NCBI GenBank assembly: GCA_020883125.1
Contig: JAHREW010000031.1
Coordinates: forward strand, 1-64,000
From: Microcoleus sp. CAWBG506
Lineage (GTDB): Bacteria; Cyanobacteriota; Cyanobacteriia; Cyanobacteriales; Microcoleaceae
Direction of reading: 5' to 3'
Length of the DNA: 64,000 nucleotides
In this document: positions 9,083 to 17,952 of the stretch, in pieces
Layout of the letters: the number at the start of each line of letters is the position of its first letter
How positions within the stretch are numbered: position 1 is the stretch's first letter
Notes under the pieces: generated by a model
Database searches by the model: none
Seen by the model: only the letters and a program-made list of their open reading frames with translations
What the model was told of the DNA's origin: nothing
Position numbers and translations under genes: made by a program

Positions 9083-11308
9083 TTGGATTCTATGGATTTA
9101 AAACTTTGGCCCGGAAAACCCTATCCCTTGGGTTCAAAATGGGATGGCGAAGGCACAAATTTTGGCCTGTTTTCAGAAAATGCCACAGGGGTTGAATTGT
9201 GCTTGTTCGATGAACAAGGTTGGGAAACTCGACTGCCACTGACTGAAGTCTACAACTTCATCTGGCACGGCTATGTTCCTGGCATCAAACCCGGTCAATT
9301 GTACGGGTTTCGCGTCCACGGTCCCTACGACCCCTCAGCGGGACATCGCTTCAACCCTGCCAAACTGTCGATCGACCCCTACGCTAAAGCGATCGCAGGA
9401 GACGTGGTTCACGGACGGGAAATCTTCGGCTATGACTGGGACGACGAAAAGGAAGACCTATCCTATAGCGCCTTAGACGATTCTCACTTAGTCCCCAAAG
9501 CCGTTGTCATCGATGAATCCTTCGATTGGGAAGGTGACACTCACCCCCAACTCCCTTGGCACAAAACTGTCATCTACGAGATGCACGTCAAAGGCTTTAC
9601 CAAACTCCATCCCGACATTCCTGAAGCCTTCCAGGGAACCTACGCCGGACTCGCCCATCCCGCCGCCATCGACCACCTCAAATCCTTGGGGATTACTGCC
9701 GTCGAACTCCTCCCCGTCCATCACTTCATCGGCTGTCCGGGCTTTCTGGAAGCCAAGGGATTGCGAAACTACTGGGGCTACGACTCGATCAACTATCTCG
9801 CGCCTTACTCCGGCTACAGCGCCAGTGGGAACACCGGACAACAGGTGAATGAGTTTAAGGAGATGGTCAAAGCGTTACACGCTGCTGGAATTGAGGTGAT
9901 TATCGATGTGGTCTACAACCACACGGGAGAGGGCAACCACATGGGCCCAACCATCTCATTTCGTGGCATTGACAATGCCGCTTACTACCGCCTTGTCGAA
10001 GGCGATCGCCGCTACTATATGGATTACAGTGGCTGTGGCAACTCCCTGAATGTCCGCCATCCCCAAGTGTTGAAGCTGATTATGGACAGCTTGCGCTATT
10101 GGGTGTTGGAGATGCACGTCGATGGGTTCCGCTTCGATTTGGCGACGGTTCTAGCGCGCGAAACCGATCGCGTCGATACTTTTGCCGCCTTTTTTGACAT
10201 CATCCACCAAGACCCCGTTTTGTGCGATGTCAAGTTAATCGCTGAACCCTGGGATATCGGCGAGGGTGGCTATCAAGTTGGCCAATTTCCCTTGCTGTGG
10301 TCCGAGTGGAACGGCCGCTACCGCGATACCATGCGGGACTTTTGGCGGGGAACCAACGAAACTCTATCTCAGTTTGCCTATAGCTTTACTGGGAGTTCCG
10401 ACCTCTACGAAAGTAACGGACGAAGCCCCCATGCCAGTATCAACTTTATCACCGCCCACGATGGATTTACGCTCAAGGATCTCGTCAGTTACAACCACAA
10501 ACATAACGAAGCCAATGGCGAAAACAGTCGCGATGGGGAAAACTACAATCGAGCCTGGAACTGCACGGCGATCGAACTTGCAGCAACCCAAGCTCTAGAA
10601 GCAGGAGCATCTCCACCCTGTTTTGACCCCTGTGCTGGGGATGGCGACACCGAAGATCCCAAAGTCCAGTTGCTGCGAGAACGCCAACAGCGGAATTTTC
10701 TGACTTCGTTACTGTTGTCTCAAGGTGTTCCCATGCTGGTGGCTGGAGATGAAATGGGGCGAAGTCAAGGTGGCAATAACAACGCCTATTGTCAGGATAA
10801 CCAAATATCTTGGGTGGATTGGGGATTGCAGCACAAAAATGCTGACTTGCTCGAATTTACGCGCCAGTTAACCGGCTTGCGACGCGAACATCCGATATTC
10901 CGTCGCCGTAAGTGGTTCCAAGGACGTGCGATTCACGGTTCTCAAGTTAGCGATATTACCTGGTTCAACCCCGACGGTGGGGAAATGACTGATGAACAGT
11001 GGAAAGTAGGGCACGCCAAGGCGATCGGAATTTTCCTCAACGGTGAAGAACTTCCCTATCCAAATGCTCGTGGCGAACGGATTATTGATGATAGTTTTTT
11101 GCTGTTTTTCAATGCTTATTGGGAGGCGATCGATTTCGTGATTCCTCCCCGCTTTCAGGGCTTGCAGTGGATTGCCGTTCTCGACACCGCCGAACCGAAA
11201 TTTGTGGAAGCTCAAGGGATCATTTATACAAAGCGGAAAACTATTCCTGTGACGCCGCGATCGATAGTGATTTTAAAATGTCTAAATGGACCACCCCGGT
11301 CACTATAG
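9083..11308 (+). CDS. glgX: Glycogen debranching enzyme, isoamylase type
   Basis: The product has 741 residues with an N-terminal CBM48-type domain (WDGEGTNFGLFSENATGVEL) and a GH13 catalytic barrel. The conserved GH13 regions are present: VIIDVVYNHT (about 270), VDGFRFDLA with the nucleophile Asp near 350, LIAEPWD with the acid/base Glu near 387, and ITAHDGF near 457. It hydrolyses alpha-1,6 branches of glycogen during mobilisation. GAGAGGA seven bases upstream supports the TTG start at 9083; an in-frame ATG at 9092 is the alternative. It ends against a bidirectional hairpin shared with the convergent hisH. Confidence 0.95.
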   Translation: MDSMDLKLWPGKPYPLGSKWDGEGTNFGLFSENATGVELCLFDEQGWETRLPLTEVYNFIWHGYVPGIKPGQLYGFRVHGPYDPSAGHRFNPAKLSIDPYAKAIAGDVVHGREIFGYDWDDEKEDLSYSALDDSHLVPKAVVIDESFDWEGDTHPQLPWHKTVIYEMHVKGFTKLHPDIPEAFQGTYAGLAHPAAIDHLKSLGITAVELLPVHHFIGCPGFLEAKGLRNYWGYDSINYLAPYSGYSASGNTGQQVNEFKEMVKALHAAGIEVIIDVVYNHTGEGNHMGPTISFRGIDNAAYYRLVEGDRRYYMDYSGCGNSLNVRHPQVLKLIMDSLRYWVLEMHVDGFRFDLATVLARETDRVDTFAAFFDIIHQDPVLCDVKLIAEPWDIGEGGYQVGQFPLLWSEWNGRYRDTMRDFWRGTNETLSQFAYSFTGSSDLYESNGRSPHASINFITAHDGFTLKDLVSYNHKHNEANGENSRDGENYNRAWNCTAIELAATQALEAGASPPCFDPCAGDGDTEDPKVQLLRERQQRNFLTSLLLSQGVPMLVAGDEMGRSQGGNNNAYCQDNQISWVDWGLQHKNADLLEFTRQLTGLRREHPIFRRRKWFQGRAIHGSQVSDITWFNPDGGEMTDEQWKVGHAKAIGIFLNGEELPYPNARGERIIDDSFLLFFNAYWEAIDFVIPPRFQGLQWIAVLDTAEPKFVEAQGIIYTKRKTIPVTPRSIVILKCLNGPPRSL

Positions 11309-11339
11309 GCTCCGATTCTTAAGAATTTACAGCTTTCCT

Positions 11340-11372
11340 AAAAACCCGGTTTCTTCAAGAAACCGGGTTTTT
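11340..11372. terminator. Bidirectional hairpin between glgX and hisH
   Basis: AAAAACCCGGTTTCTT pairs with AAGAAACCGGGTTTTT, a 16-bp stem with U-runs on both strands, between convergent genes. The same AAACCCGGTTTCT palindrome recurs through the window, for example after chlN. Confidence 0.75.
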
Positions 11373-11380
11373 CATCGACT

Positions 11381-12013
11381 TTAAGCAGCTACTTTTTCCC
11401 TCACCTGCATCACAAAATTTGACAACATTTGCAATCCCGTGCTCGAAGACTTTTCCGGGTGAAATTGTACAGCCATCAGATTGTCTTTGGCGATCGCCGC
11501 CGTCACATTTTGACTACCGTGAGTCACCATTGCCGATCGCACTTTCGGATCGACTGGATCGACATAATAAGAATGCACAAAATAAACCCAAGGTTGAGCC
11601 GGCAAATTTTGCCACAGCGACAAATCTCGAGCAAATTGCAATTGGTTCCATCCCATGTGCGGAATTGTCAACCCAGGCTCTGAACTAAACCGTCGCACAG
11701 TTCCCGAAATCACTCCCAAACCCGGTTCTACACCTTCTTCGGAACTTTCAAACAGGATTTGCAAACCCAAACAGATGCCTAAAAAAGGTTTTCCAGAGGC
11801 GATCGCACTGATTATCGGTTCTATCAATCCGCGGGTTCTTAAATTCTGCATTGCCGGATCGAAGGAACCCACGCCCGGTAAAACTACGGCATCAGCCTGT
11901 TCAATCATAGCCGGATCGTCCGTAATTTTTGGCACTGCACCCACATTTTCCAAGCCTTTACAGACCGAGTGCAGATTGCCCATGTCATAGTCCACTACTG
12001 CAATGACAGACAT
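11381..12013 (-). CDS. hisH: Imidazole glycerol phosphate synthase, glutaminase subunit
   Basis: The product has 210 residues and is a class I glutamine amidotransferase. It starts MSVIAVVDYDMGNLHSV; the nucleophile cysteine is in FLGICLGLQILFE near residue 80 and the His/Glu of the triad are in VQFHPEKS near the end. With HisF it supplies ammonia for imidazole-glycerol-phosphate in histidine synthesis. HisF is not in the window, so histidine genes are dispersed, as is common in cyanobacteria. It diverges from the C15 peptidase gene with about 50 bp between starts. Confidence 0.95.
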   Translation of the reverse strand: MSVIAVVDYDMGNLHSVCKGLENVGAVPKITDDPAMIEQADAVVLPGVGSFDPAMQNLRTRGLIEPIISAIASGKPFLGICLGLQILFESSEEGVEPGLGVISGTVRRFSSEPGLTIPHMGWNQLQFARDLSLWQNLPAQPWVYFVHSYYVDPVDPKVRSAMVTHGSQNVTAAIAKDNLMAVQFHPEKSSSTGLQMLSNFVMQVREKVAA

Positions 12014-12063
12014 TGACTTACTTGCCTTATATTATCAATGTAACTATATTACCAAAATTATTA

Positions 12064-12579
12064 ATGAATACCAAAATTTTGCTAACATCCTTCGACACTT
12101 GGCAACCTCATCAAAAATCCAACTCTTCTGACGACTTATTAGCCCGGATTTCCCAAATTAAATCTTTGCCTTACTCTTTGACTTTCTTGAGAAAACTGCC
12201 AGTAGATTTCCAGGAAGCACCCAATTTGGCGATCGCCAAAATCAACCAACTCCAACCAGACCTAATCGTCTGCTGTGGCATGGCAGAACGTTCCCAAACA
12301 TTAACCCTAGAATCCTGCGCTTGCTCCGACCAAAATATTCTCAAAACAGCCGTTAATCTCGAATATTTAATTACTGATTTACCCACTACCCAAATTAGTC
12401 ATAATGCCGGAAATTTTGTTTGTGAAGCCCTTTATTATGCAGTATTAAAACACCTTGGTGATTCTCAAATCAGCACCAAATGTGTTTTCGTACACGTCCC
12501 AATATTAACAGTAAAGAATACCGACAAAATTATCGCCGATTTTTCATTAATTTTAACTCGCCTCACAACAGACAATTGA
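12064..12579 (+). CDS. Pyroglutamyl-peptidase I-like (C15) protein
   Basis: The product has about 171 residues, shorter than typical C15 enzymes (about 200-215). The family pattern is visible: ILLTSFDTW at the start, then a candidate triad with Glu in TLESCA, Cys in NFVCEALYY and His in FVHVPIL. Active C15 enzymes remove N-terminal pyroglutamate from peptides. A TTG 51 bases upstream is in frame, but the ATG at 12064 gives the usual MxxKILLTSF start. The residues around the triad are divergent, so activity is probable but not certain. Confidence 0.75.
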   Translation: MNTKILLTSFDTWQPHQKSNSSDDLLARISQIKSLPYSLTFLRKLPVDFQEAPNLAIAKINQLQPDLIVCCGMAERSQTLTLESCACSDQNILKTAVNLEYLITDLPTTQISHNAGNFVCEALYYAVLKHLGDSQISTKCVFVHVPILTVKNTDKIIADFSLILTRLTTDN

Positions 12580-12630
12580 CAAATGACCCTTTGACTTCGC
12601 GCTTTGGTCAGCGGAAACAAATAACCAATA

Positions 12631-12686
12631 ACAACTGACAACTGACAACTGACAACTGACAACTGACAACTGACAACTGACAACTG
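12631..12686. repeat. Heptamer tandem repeat (ACAACTG)8
   Basis: Eight uninterrupted copies of the 7-bp unit ACAACTG lie between two convergent genes. This is the class of short tandemly repeated sequences typical of filamentous cyanobacterial intergenic DNA. Short open frames across it are artefacts of the repeat. Confidence 0.9.
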
Positions 12687-12708
12687 TCAATTGCCAATTG
12701 CCAATGTT

Positions 12709-13191
12709 CTAGCCGCCGTAATTCCAGCCAGTGCTTTCTAGCAGCAAGGGTTCGCCCGGACGGTGAACCCCCGCAGCCACAACTTCACCCACATACACCG
12801 TATGATCGCCGTGTTCCACAGCCCCAACAACCTTGCACTCCAAATAACCCAGAGAATCCGAAATAATCGGACAACCAGTTTCGGCCCCGGCATAAAATTC
12901 TACATCCTCAAATTTATTGCCTACCCGGCGCTGGGGCTTAAAGAATTTTTGGGCTAACTCTTTTTGTCCTGCTTCCAGGAAACTCAAAGCAAAGACACCG
13001 CTAGCTTTAATCATGGCGTGGGATTTGGAGTCTTGCTTGACGCAGTTCACCACTAACGGAGGAGTAAAGGAAGATTGCATCACCCAGCTAGCGGTGAAGC
13101 CGTTGACTTCTTCACCGTCTTTGACACCGCAGATGTATAGTCCATGAGGGATTTTGCGGAGGATGGTCTTTTTCGCTTGTTCGTCTAGCAC
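12709..13191 (-). CDS. Flavin reductase-like domain protein
   Basis: The product has 160 residues and is a stand-alone flavin reductase-like, FMN-binding split-barrel domain. The segments PHGLYICGVKDGEEVNGFTA, PPLVVNCVKQDSKSHAMI and GVFALSFLEAGQ follow the pattern of this family, which is also the C-terminal domain of cyanobacterial flavodiiron proteins. Such proteins bind FMN and pass electrons from NAD(P)H. No flavodiiron core gene lies beside it, and its electron acceptor is unknown. Confidence 0.85.
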   Translation of the reverse strand: MLDEQAKKTILRKIPHGLYICGVKDGEEVNGFTASWVMQSSFTPPLVVNCVKQDSKSHAMIKASGVFALSFLEAGQKELAQKFFKPQRRVGNKFEDVEFYAGAETGCPIISDSLGYLECKVVGAVEHGDHTVYVGEVVAAGVHRPGEPLLLESTGWNYGG

Positions 13192-13467
13192 GGGCTTACC
13201 TGTTCGATCGATAACTCTACACCGCCAAGTTTAACTTTTGGAGACCCAATAAACCAACTGTCTCAAGGGCGATCGAAGCTACACAAATGCTGAGACTGCC
13301 AATCTTGCTTTTTTTGATACAAAATTTTCTGCTACATCCCTATTTATTTGATTAACTTTCATTAATTTGCATACTAGATAAACGTAAGTATATACTTAAT
13401 TGGAAGATTATAACGTTAAAATTTGTAGATTTTTTTCAAGCTTCAAACTTTAAACCAATTCAGACCT

Positions 13468-14679
13468 ATGCTGATGACAGAATCATTTAAGCGGAACTTT
13501 GGGTTAGGTATTGTCGGATTAAGCGTATTATCTCTAATTTGTTTTGGGATAATAGGGATTGGCAGAGATATCCACAGCGCGCTCAATTTTGACGGTGCCA
13601 CGATTTACGCTGCTGGACGTGCTTGGTTGATGGGTTTAAATCCTTACAAGCTGGCTCTTTTGAATCAAAGTGTAGTGGAAATAAAGGAAATTCCTGGCTT
13701 TGACGATGGTGGTTTCTTTTATCCTCCTCAAGCCGCAATATTTTGTCTATTTGTAGGTCTCTTTGATTACTCAGTTGCCAAGTTCGTCTGGGTAGGACTC
13801 AACTTGATCTCGATCGCAGCTATCGTGGTGATGACACTGGAGACGATAAATAGATCGCCAAATCATCGTGGACATCAACTCGGCCGTTGGGTAATGGCAG
13901 CCATCATTATTGGCAACCCATTCACAACTCATGTGGTGTGGATGGGTCAAACTTCTTTGATATCTTTTGCTGCTACAATCGGTGCTTGGTTTTTCAGCCA
14001 AAGAGAAAAATATGTATTAGCGGGGATCTGTTTGGGTTTAGCTAGCTTTAAGCCACAAATCTGCTTATTGCTCGGTTTTTGGTTTTTGTTAGAACGCAAC
14101 TGGAAAATATTAGCTGTATCCCTGCTAACCGTGATAGTTATGAGTGCTTATCCCTTGGTATTCTACGGCGGGCCCATTGGCACCCTGCAAGCATGGCATC
14201 AAGGAATTCAAGATAGTTATCTAGTTGTAACTTTCAATAAGCCGGGGTTTCAAGATCAAGTCGGCATGGAAAGTCTGTTGGCTTTTTTTGGCTGGAATCT
14301 ACCAGGAATCAAGATTTTGGGGTTGATTTTAACTGCTTTGTTGTGGGTATTCCGGAATAAAATCAACCGAGAAGATATCTTGGCTGTACTGATGGGTATA
14401 TCGTTTACATTTTTAGCGTATACTCATGTTTACGATTACGTTGGTTTGCTCCCCATACTCACATCTCTGTGGCTGTATTGCTACGGCAATCAAAAAGCTT
14501 CTCTCGGCATGATAGGTCTAGTATTTCTGCTGTTTTTTCCGAGACGCATATTTTTGGCTGCGGGTCTTCCTTTTTTAGTTCACTGGAGAACAATTGTGGT
14601 TCTGATACTTTTGATTAGTGTTTTGTTCTTCAGCATCAAAACTAAATCCAATCAAATGTTTCAGCCAGAAATTGCTTGA
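13468..14679 (+). CDS. GT87-like (DUF2029) integral membrane protein
   Basis: The product has about 403 residues with roughly nine to ten hydrophobic segments. The first long loop contains FDGATIYAAGRAWLMGLNPY, the acidic-loop pattern of the DUF2029/GT87 family of polyprenyl-phosphate-dependent mannosyltransferase-like proteins. Members act in the membrane using lipid-linked sugar donors. It stands alone with a weak context; start may be the first Met or the third residue (MTESF). Substrate is not known. Confidence 0.8.
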   Translation: MLMTESFKRNFGLGIVGLSVLSLICFGIIGIGRDIHSALNFDGATIYAAGRAWLMGLNPYKLALLNQSVVEIKEIPGFDDGGFFYPPQAAIFCLFVGLFDYSVAKFVWVGLNLISIAAIVVMTLETINRSPNHRGHQLGRWVMAAIIIGNPFTTHVVWMGQTSLISFAATIGAWFFSQREKYVLAGICLGLASFKPQICLLLGFWFLLERNWKILAVSLLTVIVMSAYPLVFYGGPIGTLQAWHQGIQDSYLVVTFNKPGFQDQVGMESLLAFFGWNLPGIKILGLILTALLWVFRNKINREDILAVLMGISFTFLAYTHVYDYVGLLPILTSLWLYCYGNQKASLGMIGLVFLLFFPRRIFLAAGLPFLVHWRTIVVLILLISVLFFSIKTKSNQMFQPEIA

Positions 14680-14746
14680 TTAGGAGTGAGTTGGGAGGGA
14701 CGAATATAATTTTAAACTTCCATTCACAACTCACCACTCAAAACTG

Positions 14747-15583
14747 TTATGCAACCCCCGACTTCTTAAACCAATCTTGCAACCGCTTCCAACCATCCTT
14801 AGCTTCTTGTTCGCGGTAAGTGGGGCGATAGTCGGCGTTAAATCCGTGGGGTGTATCTGGATAAATCACAATTTCTGAGCCGCTACTGCCTGTTTTGAGA
14901 ACTTGGCGCATTTTCTCCACTGTATCGGTGGGAATTGATTCGTCTTTGGCACCGTAAAGCCCCAATACTGGCACTTTCAAAGTTGGTGCAATGTCGATCG
15001 GCTGTTTTGGAGTCAAAGCCGTAGAATCGCCAACCACACGCCCGTACCAAGCCACTCCCGCTTTAACTTTCGGGTTGTGGGCGGCGTAAAGCCATACTAT
15101 TCTGCCTCCCCAGCAAAATCCTGTAATTCCCAACTTATTAATATTGCCTTTTCCTGACTTTTGTACCCAATCTACCGTAGCATCCAAATCCGACATAACT
15201 TGAGCATCGGGGACTTTAGAAACTACTTTGCTGATGATTTCTTGAATGTCGGTGATTTTAGAAACATCACCTTGACGGGCAAACATTTGTGGGGCGATCG
15301 CGAAATAACCTAATTTAGCAAAACGGCGACAAATGTCTTGAATATGGGCATGAACTCCGAAGATTTCCTGAATCACGATTACCACGGGAAAATTGCTACC
15401 CTTAGCAGGCATTGCTCTGTAGGCTGGAATTTCGCCATCTTTGACTGGAATTTTCACTTCACCTGCGAGCAAACCGCTAGCATCAGTGGTGATAACGGCA
15501 GCAGCAATAGGATGAACTGCTAGGGCAAATCCGGCGCTTAATGCAGTGACAGCGATAAATTGTCTACGAGTTAAGTCTTTCAT
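14747..15583 (-). CDS. Dienelactone hydrolase family protein, Tat-exported
   Basis: The product has 278 residues from the ATG at 15583. The N-terminus [20 protein letters not shown] has a twin-arginine motif followed by a hydrophobic stretch, so export through Tat is likely. The alpha/beta-hydrolase triad of the family is visible: Cys in GFCWGG, Asp in AKDESIP and His in TPHGFNADY. Characterised family members hydrolyse dienelactones, but many homologues have other ester substrates and the true one is unknown. The frame extends 14 codons upstream, but that would bury the Tat signal. Confidence 0.88.
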   Translation of the reverse strand: MKDLTRRQFIAVTALSAGFALAVHPIAAAVITTDASGLLAGEVKIPVKDGEIPAYRAMPAKGSNFPVVIVIQEIFGVHAHIQDICRRFAKLGYFAIAPQMFARQGDVSKITDIQEIISKVVSKVPDAQVMSDLDATVDWVQKSGKGNINKLGITGFCWGGRIVWLYAAHNPKVKAGVAWYGRVVGDSTALTPKQPIDIAPTLKVPVLGLYGAKDESIPTDTVEKMRQVLKTGSSGSEIVIYPDTPHGFNADYRPTYREQEAKDGWKRLQDWFKKSGVA

Positions 15584-15699
15584 TGGTAATAGGTAATAGG
15601 ACATCGGGAGTCTGGCATCGGGCATGGGGCATCTGCCAACCCTCTGCCCCCCAAGGGGGGAATGAGGAAGGGGGAGGGCATGGAAACTGCCAACTAATC

Positions 15700-15741
15700 T
15701 AATGACTAATAACTAATAACTAATGACTAATAACTAATGAC
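15700..15741. repeat. Heptamer tandem repeat (TAATRAC)6
   Basis: Six copies of TAATGAC or TAATAAC run up to and into the 3' end of cobM, so the cobM stop lies within the repeat array. Confidence 0.85.
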
Positions 15742-16486
15742 GAAACAGCCGATCGTGCTCTGGATGATAAAGACGCGATCGCCCTTCCACATTTTGACCC
15801 AAGGCCGGACTAATCACATACATAGTTGTTCTCATCAAGTTATTTTCGCGAGTAACAACAGCCATTTTGTCAAGAGGAACTAGCAAAATCTTTTCATCAG
15901 GCCAGCCCAACCGATAGCAAATCGCTACAGGTAAATCAGATGAGTAATGTTCCATCAATTTAGCTTGAGCCGCTTCGACGTGGCGCGCGCTCAAATACAG
16001 ACACAAACTGGCTTGATGAGCCGCTAAACTGGCCAATTCTTCCCGTTGGGGTACTTCTGTTCTGCCACTAATTCTGGTCAGAATAATTGTCTGGACAATT
16101 CCCGGCACTGTCAACTCAATTTTTAGTTTAGCAGCCGCCAGTTGAAAAGCGCTAATTCCCGGTATGACCTCAAAAGGAATTCCCGCAGAGGCTAAAGCTT
16201 GCATTTGTTCGCCCACAGCCCCGTAGAGACAGGGATCTCCTGAATGGAGGCGGACGACGCTTTTGCCGTCGCGCACTCGCTCCACCATCAAAGGTACAAT
16301 TTCTTCGAGAGTCTTATCGGCAGTTTGGATAATTTCAGCATCGGCGCGTACCCCCTGCAAAATTTGCTCTGGTACTAGGGAATCAGCAAACAAGATGGCA
16401 TCGGCCACAGCCAGTAATTTTTGAGCTTTAACAGTCAATAAATCCGGGTCTCCTGGGCCTGCACCGACAATATATACTCCTGGCAT
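15734..16486 (-). CDS. cobM: Precorrin-4 C(11)-methyltransferase
   Basis: The product is a SAM-dependent tetrapyrrole methyltransferase of about 250 residues. It starts MPGVYIVGAGPGDPDLLTVK, with the GxGPGD motif, and continues with ADSLV and VVRLHSGDPCLYGAVGEQM, typical of CobM/CbiF, which methylates C-11 of precorrin-4 in cobalamin synthesis. Cyanobacteria make pseudocobalamin by this route. Two earlier in-frame ATGs (16504, 16564) exist; I chose the one that starts right before the family core, with a weak GAGTGA upstream. It follows lgt on the same strand. Confidence 0.9.
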   Translation of the reverse strand: MPGVYIVGAGPGDPDLLTVKAQKLLAVADAILFADSLVPEQILQGVRADAEIIQTADKTLEEIVPLMVERVRDGKSVVRLHSGDPCLYGAVGEQMQALASAGIPFEVIPGISAFQLAAAKLKIELTVPGIVQTIILTRISGRTEVPQREELASLAAHQASLCLYLSARHVEAAQAKLMEHYSSDLPVAICYRLGWPDEKILLVPLDKMAVVTRENNLMRTTMYVISPALGQNVEGRSRLYHPEHDRLFRH

Positions 16487-16574
16487 CAAGGATTCACTCT
16501 GCATTGGGGATTGGGGATTTTGTCTTTCCTTTGATTTTGGTCTGTCAAACTCAACTTTAAACAAAAAGTGCTCA

Positions 16575-16672
16575 ATTTACCCGATCTTCCTGATGCACCT
16601 GTTTCGGCTAGAAGGAAGGGTTGGTAGATGCACCCTGGTTTAACCCTAGAGATTAGTCTCTGGGGTTTTTTA
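16575..16672 (+). ncRNA. Candidate small RNA ending in a strong terminator
   Basis: Between cobM and lgt (both minus strand) lies a plus-strand terminator: AACCCTAGAGA pairs with TCTCTGGGGTT (16642-16667), followed by TTTTTTA. No plus-strand gene ends here. Upstream there is GATGCACC twice (about 16592 and 16627) and a weak promoter-like context. A short plus-strand transcript would be antisense to the cobM leader and to the end of lgt. No known RNA family was recognised; start is a guess. Confidence 0.3.
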
Positions 16673-17563
16673 TTGGTTTCCCGGCGGTTGCTCCGGGAGC
16701 TGGGATCGATCGCATTTAGGGGAAACAACATCGGGCAAAGCTCGATCGAAATAATAAAGCCAAGCCAAGCCACCCAATCCTAAAACAATCCCTGTCAAAC
16801 TTACCATCTGTGCTGTCCGCAGCGGCCCGAACATTAAACTGTCAGTTCGCAACCCTTCAATCCAGATTCTACCGGAACTGTAGGCAGTCAAATAAACCAA
16901 AAATAAACTACCAATTTTCAAGCGAATTTTACCCTGCAAATCCCAGAAAAACAAAGTCATCAACAACCCAAATACTGTCAAATTCCACAGGGATTCGTAG
17001 ATAAATGTGGGATGAAAATATTCAAAACTTGCATATTCCTGTGGGCGATGTTGTAGAGGAATATACAGTTTCCAAGGTAAATCTGTAGGACGGCCAAAGG
17101 CTTCTGAGTTAAAGAAATTTCCCCAGCGTCCAATCCCTTGACCAAGAATTGCCGAAGGGGCAACTAAATCTGCCAATTTCCAAAAAGAAACTTGGCAGAT
17201 TTTGGCAAAAATTAAAGCGGCTATCGTGCCGCCCAAAATCGCTCCATGAATAGCAATTCCCCCTTTCCAAATCGCAATAATATCCTCCGGGCGCTGGGCA
17301 TACTGGTGCCACTCGAAAGCAACGTAATAAATTCGGGCACAAGGAATAGCGCCCACAACTAGCCAAATTGCCAAATCGCCAAGCAATTCGGGGTTAATGC
17401 GACGCTTGGCCGCTAAGTATTGGGACAGACTCACCCCAATCAAAACGGCAGAAGCAATCAACAAGCCGTACCACCGGACAGCTAGGGGGCCGAATTCAAA
17501 GACGATCGGGCCTGGGGATGTAAATTGAAACCCTAGGGGCAGCAGGAGAATTTTTAGCACCAT
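16670..17563 (-). CDS. lgt: Prolipoprotein diacylglyceryl transferase
   Basis: The product has 297 residues with about seven membrane segments. Family motifs include [11 protein letters not shown] near residue 30, the [11 protein letters not shown] region, [12 protein letters not shown], and the signature [17 protein letters not shown] near residue 140. Lgt transfers a diacylglyceryl group from phosphatidylglycerol to the lipobox cysteine of prolipoproteins. The stop codon sits in the T-run of a plus-strand terminator. cobM follows on the same strand about 180 bp away. Confidence 0.96.
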   Translation of the reverse strand: MVLKILLLPLGFQFTSPGPIVFEFGPLAVRWYGLLIASAVLIGVSLSQYLAAKRRINPELLGDLAIWLVVGAIPCARIYYVAFEWHQYAQRPEDIIAIWKGGIAIHGAILGGTIAALIFAKICQVSFWKLADLVAPSAILGQGIGRWGNFFNSEAFGRPTDLPWKLYIPLQHRPQEYASFEYFHPTFIYESLWNLTVFGLLMTLFFWDLQGKIRLKIGSLFLVYLTAYSSGRIWIEGLRTDSLMFGPLRTAQMVSLTGIVLGLGGLAWLYYFDRALPDVVSPKCDRSQLPEQPPGNQ

Positions 17564-17952
17564 GAAAGTTGCATTAATTTTGTTGGAAAGCAGTCAGATT
17601 GCATACCCTTGAACAAACTACAAAGTTTATTTTAGGTGTCTGCGGTCATTTAGATGCAATTTTTGGCAAACTTACCACAAAATCAACTTAATTTTTGACT
17701 TGGCAGATTTGTGTCTAGAGTTGTGTTTGTGACTGCCCATAATCATCTTGCTTAACAGAGGGTTGACAAAACTCAACATCTGTGTAATTGAAAAATGGAG
17801 GTTTCGCCCAGGAATCAGGTTAATAAAAAAAGCCCTTGCAAAAAGGGAAAAAGAAGCCTTCGGTCTAACCCAGTTGACCGTCAGGTTCGTTTACAAGTGC
17901 TAATTAGATGTCAACTACATCAATCAACTACAGAGCGCGGGACTCCTGCTGT
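17564..17952. other. Intergenic region between lgt and the DUF3352 gene
   Basis: About 390 bp. On the minus strand CCCTTTTTGCAAGGG followed by CTTTTTTT (17825-17847) is a short-stem terminator for the upstream DUF3352 gene. The rest is the leader of lgt. A plus-strand TTGACA at 17763 is promoter-like but has no good -10. No coding frame is supported. Confidence 0.5.

Noticed and set aside
9488-9848. Open frames opposite and beside glgX
   Set aside because: They lie fully inside the conserved GH13 coding region and have no independent support.
12465-12683. A frame reading VVSCQLSVVSCQLS repeats
   Set aside because: It is produced by the ACAACTG heptamer array.
12631-12686. Possible CRISPR array
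   Set aside because: The repeats are pure 7-bp units without spacers; no cas gene is present and none of the other arrays has spacer-like variety.
16487-16669. Cobalamin riboswitch before cobM
   Set aside because: No B12-box-like sequence or conserved core is visible on the minus strand; the hairpin there reads as a plus-strand terminator.
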